Shown in pieces: positions 58,460 to 64,000 of a DNA stretch of 64,000 bases (positions within the stretch are counted from its first letter, which is position 1; every line of letters begins with the position of its first letter). Source of the DNA: Oscillatoria salina IIICB1 (GTDB lineage: Bacteria > Cyanobacteriota > Cyanobacteriia > Cyanobacteriales > SIO1D9); contig NZ_JAAHBQ010000038.1 of NCBI RefSeq assembly GCF_020144665.1, positions 44,217 to 108,216 on the forward strand, written 5' to 3'. The position numbers were made by a program, and so were the translations under genes. A model generated the notes under the pieces. It saw only the letters and a list, made by a program, of their open reading frames with translations, was not told the DNA's origin and searched no databases.

Positions 58460-60546
58460 TACGAACTATTCTTTCTCCGTCTTCGATCTTGTCGAGTTCT
58501 TACCCTAGCACGTAATACTTTAAGTGTATACGGATCTATATCTTTCCGTCGAGAAAGTCGATAATTTTTAATAATTGTATAATTTTCGTCCAAACATTCT
58601 AACCATCCTTGTAAATTCCTCACTTTTCCTAAATCTTCTAATAAACCCCAATCTTCTTCTTGCTGTGTCAACTGCGCTAATCGTTCATAGTTAGGATAAT
58701 CCGGAGTTACTAAAGCATATTTGTAATGTAAAATTGGGGGATTTTCTGGGTCATATTCCTGATAATTGACGCGCAAATTTTGTAAACTAATTTGCATTTT
58801 TGAGCGCAATCTAGGATGAATTTCTGTATTAAAATCTGGATAAACTAGATAAGAAATTTTCGGCTTGCGGAAATGAAATTGAATGACGTTCGCATCTTCT
58901 AAACGTCCAATTGTGCGACTCGCACAGCCCTCGTAGAGCCGCAAAAGCGGATCGAGTCTTTCTAAAGCGCTAACATGAATTAACAGAGAATTCCGTAGTT
59001 TCTTACCAACAGGACTATTGATGCACAGATCGGCAATATTATCAAGATCGCCCAAACTAAAAAGCATCATATCCGCTAACAAACAAGCACGTTTGTAATT
59101 ACCGAATAAAGCTTTAAAATCTTCTTTTACTTCAGGATTGAGACTTCTGGGTTTCGGACGTTTAGTGAAACTAGCAAGGGCTAAATATAGTTTAAGGTCT
59201 TGGCGACGTTTTTCGGCAATTTCTGACCATTCGGCTTCGTCAGTTACTTGTAAAATTACGTCAAAAGCACGACGAAATGAGCGAAACTCGGCTTTAATTT
59301 CTGCTTCCTCAGCTAACTCTCCCTTCACGGGAAGTCGTCCGCGTTTGGTAACAAAATTCATCAACGGAGTCAGTAATTCCTGATAATCTGCAAAAGATTT
59401 ATTAGGAGTTTTAATTCTGGGAGTTGTTGCGCGGGAATGAAAGCGAGAAGCACGAAAAGCTTCAGCTTGATTTTCATCGCGAAAGATAAAATAAATCCCC
59501 AAACCAGCAGGAATTGCATCGACATTCAAAACTTGGTCGATATAAATTTTTAACTCTTCTTGTTCGTAATATTTTTGGAAAGTGTTGCGACTGGTAATAA
59601 CACCATCACCATAAGCTACCACTCCGCGCTGGCGATCGTCAATGAGAACTTGTGCCGCGACAATTAAGAGTTTTTTGGTTAAATTCCAAGCAGAAATTAA
59701 AGCTTCGCGACGTTCGGCGGGGTCTTCAATTACATTAATAACATAGCCAATATTAACTATATCTGCCTCAGTGCGCGGTGCATCAGGACGATAATAAGGG
59801 TCCCAACCTGAACTAATGTTACCTTTTTCTGCAATGCGTTGAATATCGCCACCATGACCGCAACCATAGTCAAAGAAAGTAGAATCAGGTGGAAACAGAT
59901 CTGCTTCTAATGCTAATCTTACCGGACGAGAAAGTTGAGTGCGCGCGATCGCCGCTTTATGCCTTTCGATAATAATCTTACCTGGTGCAGCATCAATAGC
60001 ACAAACCAAACGATGTCCGCACAATTCTAACCTGTAGCGGTACAAACGTTGCTGCCATTCTTCACGAGTCCCAATAAAACGCGAGTCATCCAATAAACCC
60101 AGAGCAACTTCTTGACGAGTAAGTTCCGCAAACTCCGCATACAAAGGATATTCTGGAGTTACAAAAGTTTCCTTGCGATGGAGAATTGGCGGATTTTCTG
60201 AGGTACGATAATCGCGATAACCTACCTCTAAAGTTTGTAAATTTACTTGGATACTCGCTTGTAAAGCTGGATGAGGGTCAGTATCAAAATCCGGGTAAAA
60301 TAAATAACTAATTTTCAGTTTATCGGTACTAAATTTAACTAAATTAGCTTCTTCTCTTGCATCAGCAACATTTCTCGCACGAATTTCATAAGCTTGCAAT
60401 TCTGGATGAAGAGCAGAAATAGCTGAAGTGTGGACATAGAGAGCAGCAGGGAGAAGTTTACCAATTTTACTAGCTTGGCACAACGCGGCGAGATCCTCTA
60501 AGTTAAGAGCATCATCAGAGTTTACTGAAGTAGCTGTTGAAGTCAT
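58459..60546 (-). CDS. DNA phosphorothioation-associated putative methyltransferase-type protein with duplicated ends
   Basis: 695 residues. A class I methyltransferase core is visible as FFDYGCGHGGDIQRIA near residue 224, and the architecture matches the TIGR04096 family found near dnd (phosphorothioation) genes. The N-terminal about 170 residues and the C-terminal about 190 residues are related: ISYLFYPDFDTDPHP against ISYLVYPDFNTEIHP, and ENPPILHRKETFVTPEYP against ENPPILHYKYALVTPDYP. So the protein is a duplication around the methyltransferase. No dnd gene is in the window; a stand-alone restriction- or defence-linked role is possible. The stop TAG is supplied by the repeat array. Confidence 0.72.
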   Translation of the reverse strand: MTSTATSVNSDDALNLEDLAALCQASKIGKLLPAALYVHTSAISALHPELQAYEIRARNVADAREEANLVKFSTDKLKISYLFYPDFDTDPHPALQASIQVNLQTLEVGYRDYRTSENPPILHRKETFVTPEYPLYAEFAELTRQEVALGLLDDSRFIGTREEWQQRLYRYRLELCGHRLVCAIDAAPGKIIIERHKAAIARTQLSRPVRLALEADLFPPDSTFFDYGCGHGGDIQRIAEKGNISSGWDPYYRPDAPRTEADIVNIGYVINVIEDPAERREALISAWNLTKKLLIVAAQVLIDDRQRGVVAYGDGVITSRNTFQKYYEQEELKIYIDQVLNVDAIPAGLGIYFIFRDENQAEAFRASRFHSRATTPRIKTPNKSFADYQELLTPLMNFVTKRGRLPVKGELAEEAEIKAEFRSFRRAFDVILQVTDEAEWSEIAEKRRQDLKLYLALASFTKRPKPRSLNPEVKEDFKALFGNYKRACLLADMMLFSLGDLDNIADLCINSPVGKKLRNSLLIHVSALERLDPLLRLYEGCASRTIGRLEDANVIQFHFRKPKISYLVYPDFNTEIHPRLRSKMQISLQNLRVNYQEYDPENPPILHYKYALVTPDYPNYERLAQLTQQEEDWGLLEDLGKVRNLQGWLECLDENYTIIKNYRLSRRKDIDPYTLKVLRARVRTRQDRRRRKNSS

Positions 60547-60631
60547 CGCCAGACTCCCAGTGCAATTTTGCCTTATAGGATAGCACGTTGTTCGGTAGGA
60601 GGGAAAGTAGCGATCGCGCCTATCTTCTCTG

Positions 60632-60877
60632 TCACCGATTTTCCGTTGCGACTTGACGCACCTTTTCTACATCTAACTCTAAAGCTTGAGCAATTTCTTC
60701 TATACTCAACCCGAAAGCTAATAACCGAGGTACGCATTCTAACTTACCTTCTACTCGACCTTCTGCTTTACCTTCTACTCGACCTTCTGCTTTACCTTCT
60801 GCTTTACCTTCTGCTTTACCTTCCTCTCGCGCTTCTTGGTAAATTCTAGTTTGTTTAAGATCGCTATATTCAAACAT
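60632..60877 (-). pseudogene. C-terminal fragment of a DUF2887 (Rpn-type) protein with expanded GKAEG repeats
   Basis: 81 residues. It matches the C-terminal part of the next gene at 61010 (SDLKQTRIYQEAREEG and LSIEEIAQALELDVEKVRQ), but has an extra Glu-Gly-Lys-Ala stretch of about 25 residues built from a 12-bp repeat. The DNA just upstream (about 60878-60945) still resembles 61196-61260 of that gene but is no longer open, so I read this as a truncated duplicate. Translation from its ATG could still give a small coiled peptide. Confidence 0.65.
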
Positions 60878-60969
60878 TTTTTAACTCCTATCAGCTTAAT
60901 TGTGGTAACTTTTACAGCAAAAATATCTTTATTAATCAGCTATTTTTTTTCTCTCGCTTAAATGAATAA

Positions 60970-60987
60970 GGTGCTTTAGTAAGCACC
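60970..60987. terminator. Hairpin between the DUF2887 gene and its truncated copy
   Basis: GGTGCTT, loop TAGT, AAGCACC: a perfect 7-bp stem 22 bases downstream of the stop of the minus-strand gene at 61010. On the minus strand it is followed by a weakly T-rich sequence; on the plus strand by CTAAAAAAA. It may be a weak terminator. Confidence 0.4.
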
Positions 60988-61009
60988 CTAAAAAAATCGA
61001 TAAAAATAG

Positions 61010-61789
61010 CTAATTTTGGTTATTTCCCGTTGCTGCTTGACGCACCTTTTCTACATCTAACTCTAAAGCTTGAGCAATTTGTTCTATACTCAACCCTAAA
61101 GCTAATAACCGAGGTACAGATTCTAACTTACCTTCCTCTCGCGCTTCTTGGTAAACTCTAGTTTGTTTGAGATCGCTAAAGCCAAACATTGTTTCTAACT
61201 CCTGAGGGCTTAATTGTGGTAACTTATAAACCAAAATCGTCTCTATTAATTCTACAACTTTTTGCTTGAGAGCTTCATCAGTTAGCTCTTGTCTAGCTTT
61301 TGCAAGTAGTTGCGGCACTTCACTGGTAGCAGTTTCCTCAGACTCGATAACTAACTGTACCATACCCCATCCAAGTGAAGGATTAGCTGGCGGCTCTAAC
61401 TCATTCAAATACACTTTAATCAAAGGAGGATTTTGCGCTAACCAGCGATACTGTCTTGGTACGTCAGCATCAATATTTCGCGACGGAAAAATCGCTACTG
61501 CACGCCAATCATTTGTCGGTTGATATTGAGCTAAATAGACAAATATTTCCGCAAACAAACGCCAATAAAAATCTGTTTTCGGTTGAAATTGTACCTCTAG
61601 AAAGTAAATTATTTGATTAGGAGACTCAGTGTTTGGTAAAAAGACTCCATCAAAACGTCGAGCAAGTTCTTTGATTTCTCGCGAGGAGAATTGATAATCG
61701 TCAGCTTTGTCTGGTGACTCACCGATGAGTTCAAATAATAAGCTGGGAAAGGTTTGAAAAAGTTGATAAAAAATAGAATCAGTTTTCAC
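61010..61789 (-). CDS. DUF2887 / Rpn-family putative nuclease
   Basis: 259 residues. Features of this cyanobacteria-rich family of PD-(D/E)XK-like proteins are the start DSIFYQLFQTFPSLLFELI, FDGVFLPN near 49 followed by YFLEVQFQPKTDFYWRLF near 62-79, with the D...E-x-Q catalytic pattern, and the C-terminal AREEGKLESVPRLLALGLS helix that precedes a small helix-turn-helix-like tail. E. coli Rpn relatives are recombination-promoting nucleases; the cyanobacterial proteins are often multicopy and of unknown role. It lies in an accessory region with a truncated copy next to it. Confidence 0.78.
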   Translation of the reverse strand: MKTDSIFYQLFQTFPSLLFELIGESPDKADDYQFSSREIKELARRFDGVFLPNTESPNQIIYFLEVQFQPKTDFYWRLFAEIFVYLAQYQPTNDWRAVAIFPSRNIDADVPRQYRWLAQNPPLIKVYLNELEPPANPSLGWGMVQLVIESEETATSEVPQLLAKARQELTDEALKQKVVELIETILVYKLPQLSPQELETMFGFSDLKQTRVYQEAREEGKLESVPRLLALGLSIEQIAQALELDVEKVRQAATGNNQN

Positions 61790-61814
61790 GCTTAGTTTAT
61801 CTTTATTGATAAAT

Positions 61815-62000
61815 TAATAATAACATTTAGCTGATAACTTTAAATTTATGCTGATTTTTTTTATAGGTTCTCCATTGAAACCGAAATCGGATTTTATTGT
61901 CAGTTAAAATTTCTAATATACCAGGAGCGGATTTAACTGCATAGTCGCAGAAACCGACATCATGAATATAGGCGAGGTCTTCTTTGTACCACTTTTCCAT
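61815..62000 (-). pseudogene. N-terminal fragment of a class I SAM methyltransferase
   Basis: A 61-codon frame whose first 37 residues read MEKWYKEDLAYIHDVGF, then CDYAVKSAPGILEILTDNKI. This is the well-known N-terminal end of a cyanobacterial methyltransferase family in which the SAM-binding VVDLGCGSG would follow; here the reading continues into unrelated residues and stops. I read it as a truncated remnant. The weak upstream sequence gives no ribosome binding site. Family recognised from memory. Confidence 0.55.
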
Positions 62001-62027
62001 CTTGCTACTTTAGCTCAAAAAATTAGT

Positions 62028-62600
62028 TTACCAAATTGGTGCTAAATTGAGGACAAAACCAGGTAAAACATCTTCTCCTGATAAACTGGTTGGTGATTCT
62101 AAAATCTCCACATTTTCTCCGGGTCGATAAATTTCTACTTGGCGACTTTGGCGATTAATTAACCAACCTAAACGAGTACCATTTTCTTGGTATTCAATCA
62201 TTTTTTCTTGTAAGCTTTTTAAGGTATCTGTTGGCGAACGTAATTCGATGACAAAATCCGGACATAAAGGGACAAATTTCTGTTGTTGTTCGGGTGTTAA
62301 ACTTTGCCAACGTTGGTTGGATATCCAAGCTGCATCTGGGGAACGATCTGCATTATTTGGTAGTTTAAATCCTCCCGATGAATCAAAGGCAATTCCAGTT
62401 CCGTTTCGATCTGACCAGTTAAAAAGTTGCTGTGTTAATCTACCATTCCGATTTCCAGTTTCTCCCCCAGTAGGTGACATAATAATTAAATCTCCCTTTG
62501 CATTGCGTTCAAATCTGAGATCGCGGTTATTAAGACATAGCTGATAAAATTGTTCGTCGGTAAGTTCTACTGATTGGAAGTTGATAGTTAAGTTAGTCAT
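62028..62600 (-). CDS. Uma2-family endonuclease (DUF820), tandem copy A
   Basis: 190 residues from the ATG at 62600, chosen because it makes the protein the same length as its neighbour (MTNLTINFQ against MNNLTINFQ); the frame is open to 62678. PD-(D/E)XK-type features are present: PDAAWIS near 92, DFVIELRSPTD near 118-128 and QEKMIEYQENGTRLGWLI near 134-151, with D, E and K of the active site. These proteins are multicopy in cyanobacteria; function is unknown beyond the nuclease fold. The residues from about 80 to 186 are the same as in copy B. Confidence 0.85.
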   Translation of the reverse strand: MTNLTINFQSVELTDEQFYQLCLNNRDLRFERNAKGDLIIMSPTGGETGNRNGRLTQQLFNWSDRNGTGIAFDSSGGFKLPNNADRSPDAAWISNQRWQSLTPEQQQKFVPLCPDFVIELRSPTDTLKSLQEKMIEYQENGTRLGWLINRQSRQVEIYRPGENVEILESPTSLSGEDVLPGFVLNLAPIW

Positions 62601-62671
62601 ATCTTGATTAATTTCGTCAACTAAATTGAATATATTTTCGGTAAAAATCTGCCTGAAAATGCTTGACATTT

Positions 62672-63244
62672 TCACCAAATTGGTTCTAAATTGAGGACAA
62701 AACCGGGTAAAACATCTTCTCCTGATAAACTGGTTGGTGATTCTAAAATCTCCACATTTTCTCCGGGTCGATAAATTTCTACTTGGCGACTTTGGCGATT
62801 AATTAACCAACCTAAACGAGTACCATTTTCTTGGTATTCAATCATTTTTTCTTGTAAGCTTTTTAAGGTATCTGTTGGCGAACGTAATTCGATGACAAAA
62901 TCCGGACATAAAGGGACAAATTTCTGTTGTTGTTCGGGTGTTAAACTTTGCCAACGTTGGTTGGATATCCAAGCTGCATCTGGGGAACGATCTGCATTAT
63001 TTGGTAGTTTAAATCCAGTGGAAGAATCAAAAGCAATTCCGAAATTATTTTGGCGACTCCAAGCTTGAAGTTGATAGGCTATTTCGAGGTTACGATTTCC
63101 GGTTTCTCCCCCAGTAGGTGACATAATAATCAAATCTCCAGTGGTATTACGTTCAAATTTGAGATCGCGGTTGTTGAGACATAGCTGATAAAATTGTTCG
63201 TCGGTAAGTTCTACTGATTGGAAGTTAATTGTTAAGTTGTTCAT
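62672..63244 (-). CDS. Uma2-family endonuclease (DUF820), tandem copy B
   Basis: 190 residues. Same fold and motifs as the downstream copy (offset 644 bases). Residues 1-52 and from about 80 to the C-terminus are nearly identical between the two, while residues about 53-76 differ (LEIAYQLQAWSRQNNFG here against GRLTQQLFNWSDRNGTG). The pattern points to a tandem duplication with gene conversion of both ends, or replacement of the middle. No partner gene is visible. Confidence 0.85.
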   Translation of the reverse strand: MNNLTINFQSVELTDEQFYQLCLNNRDLKFERNTTGDLIIMSPTGGETGNRNLEIAYQLQAWSRQNNFGIAFDSSTGFKLPNNADRSPDAAWISNQRWQSLTPEQQQKFVPLCPDFVIELRSPTDTLKSLQEKMIEYQENGTRLGWLINRQSRQVEIYRPGENVEILESPTSLSGEDVLPGFVLNLEPIW

Positions 63245-63604
63245 ATCTTTTTCAACTTAGAGAATAAATTGAACAGAGGTTAATAGTTTAAACGATCGCA
63301 GAGGTGGAGCGATTTTTGCTTCCAAAAACGATAATTTATTTTCTATTCTAGCTAAATTTAGATGCGAGTATATGCAGCGATCGCGCCAGTCTCAAGGCTA
63401 CTAATTTAAGCGGCGTTGTCGCGAGAGTCAGAGAAGCGGGGATTAGACTCAGCCTAACGCTATTTACGGCTACGATCGTGCAGTGAGGGAAGCTAAATGG
63501 TATATTAAAGAAATCTAACTATCTAAAAGTAAGAGGCTGTTTGACCTGAATTTGCCTATTGGTAGATGCTAATTTGGTCGTTTAACTACAAACTGTAGAT
63601 ATCA
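63245..63604. other. Intergenic region, no gene recognised
   Basis: It contains HIP1-type GCGATCGC near 63378 and short AT-rich stretches. I see no supported gene, repeat or hairpin. One short plus-strand stretch near 63410-63485 reads like protein (GVVARVREAG) but is too short to claim. Confidence 0.4.
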
Positions 63605-63898
63605 ATGACTTTTGAGAAAAATGGTAAAATGGTAGACGAAACTAACAATAATTATCAGCCAAATCCTGAACTTGGGAATACTACTGCTGCGGAAGAAGAT
63701 AATTCTGTCGCTCATGCAGATTCGCCTAATGTTAATACGCCTAGCGTACAAAAAAATATCAAAAATTTTCAACGAATTTATCTCATTCTCGTGGTTACTG
63801 GTTTGCTCGTTGGTGTATTTGTGGCTTGGGGAGTTGTTAGTGCTTTAAATCGCTTTGGTTTAACTGATTCACAGCCTCAAATCGAACAAACTCGCTAA
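63605..63898 (+). CDS. Small single-span membrane protein, unknown function
   Basis: 97 residues. An acidic, Asn-rich N-terminal half (to about residue 50) is followed by one membrane helix (IYLILVVTGLLVGVFVAWGVV, about 58-78) and a short tail. No cleavable signal peptide. The start could also be the ATG at residue 9. I do not recognise the family; similar small membrane proteins are common in cyanobacteria. Confidence 0.65.
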   Translation: MTFEKNGKMVDETNNNYQPNPELGNTTAAEEDNSVAHADSPNVNTPSVQKNIKNFQRIYLILVVTGLLVGVFVAWGVVSALNRFGLTDSQPQIEQTR

Positions 63899-63983
63899 AA
63901 TAACTCGAAGTTAACCGGATCTCGATCGGATTTGAGCTAAGATGATATAATAAGTTTCCTCTACTGATGTAACTGGGGCGAAG

Positions 63984-64000
63984 ATGCCGAATGGCGAATT
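63984..64000 (+). CDS. Possible start of a further gene, cut by the window edge
   Basis: ATG CCG AAT GGC GAA, preceded by GGGGCGAAG. Only five codons are visible, so this is a guess based on spacing from the previous gene. Confidence 0.2.

Noticed and set aside
60568..60849. Plus-strand frame encoding Leu-rich repeats (LLLYLLLD)
   Set aside because: It is antisense to the GKAEG repeat of the DUF2887 fragment; the apparent membrane protein is a product of the reverse reading of that repeat.

Overview
The window comes from a cyanobacterium. The palindrome GCGATCGC (HIP1) occurs throughout, runs of the heptamers CCCCAAT and CCCCTAT sit between genes, hopanoid genes and CHAT, NB-ARC/WD40 and Uma2 genes are present, and a DUF6888/DUF6887-type small gene pair is recognisable. 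The genus cannot be read from the sequence. No tRNA, rRNA, CRISPR array or intact insertion sequence was seen.

Layout. 1-3.6 kb: the start of a phosphorylase-like gene, a small secreted cysteine protein and an RND efflux permease. 3.65-34.2 kb: a biosynthetic gene cluster, all on the minus strand, probably one long transcription unit read from the cytochrome P450 at 34.17 kb down to a lysine 2,3-aminomutase-family gene at 3.65 kb. In order of transcription: P450, Rieske oxygenase, FAAL-ACP-C-A-PCP, PKS (KS-AT-MT-KR-DH-ER-ACP), PKS (KS-AT-KR*-ACP), NRPS (C-A-PCP-TE), flavin-dependent halogenase, Ntn-hydrolase acylase, KamA-family radical SAM aminomutase. 34.2-35.2 kb is a gene-poor leader with hairpins, a possible 45-residue ORF, a candidate promoter and the relic of a reading frame whose end resembles the end of the kamA-like gene. 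35.2-38.9 kb: an NB-ARC/WD40 protein. 39.4-42.3 kb: a class IV aminotransferase and a chorismate-binding synthase. 42.4-45.8 kb: hpnA, hpnH, hpnI. 45.9-50.8 kb: a giant TPR-CHAT protein. Then pyrB, a small protein, and divergent hpnB and shc (52.8-56.5 kb). 56.7-63.9 kb is accessory DNA: small paired genes, an M15-like protein, ten copies of an intergenic repeat, a putative phosphorothioation-associated methyltransferase, and duplicated and decayed DUF2887 and Uma2 genes.

How the cluster probably works (inference from domain order): a fatty acid is activated by the FAAL and joined to a hydrophobic, Leu-like amino acid. The first PKS adds a malonyl unit that is C-methylated and fully reduced. 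The second PKS adds a malonyl unit with a damaged ketoreductase, so a beta-keto group may remain. The last NRPS module has a beta-amino-acid-like adenylation code (G-D-W-M-I-S-F-A-N-K) and a thioesterase with Cys instead of Ser as nucleophile. The aminomutase could supply the beta-amino acid. Halogenase, Rieske enzyme and P450 would tailor the product, and the exported Ntn acylase could remove the fatty acyl group, as PvdQ does for pyoverdine. I do not recognise a known compound with this exact architecture.

The hopanoid genes (hpnA, hpnH, hpnI, hpnB, shc and perhaps the phosphorylase at the left edge) form a second theme: cyclisation of squalene by shc, adenosyl addition by hpnH, and further head-group steps.
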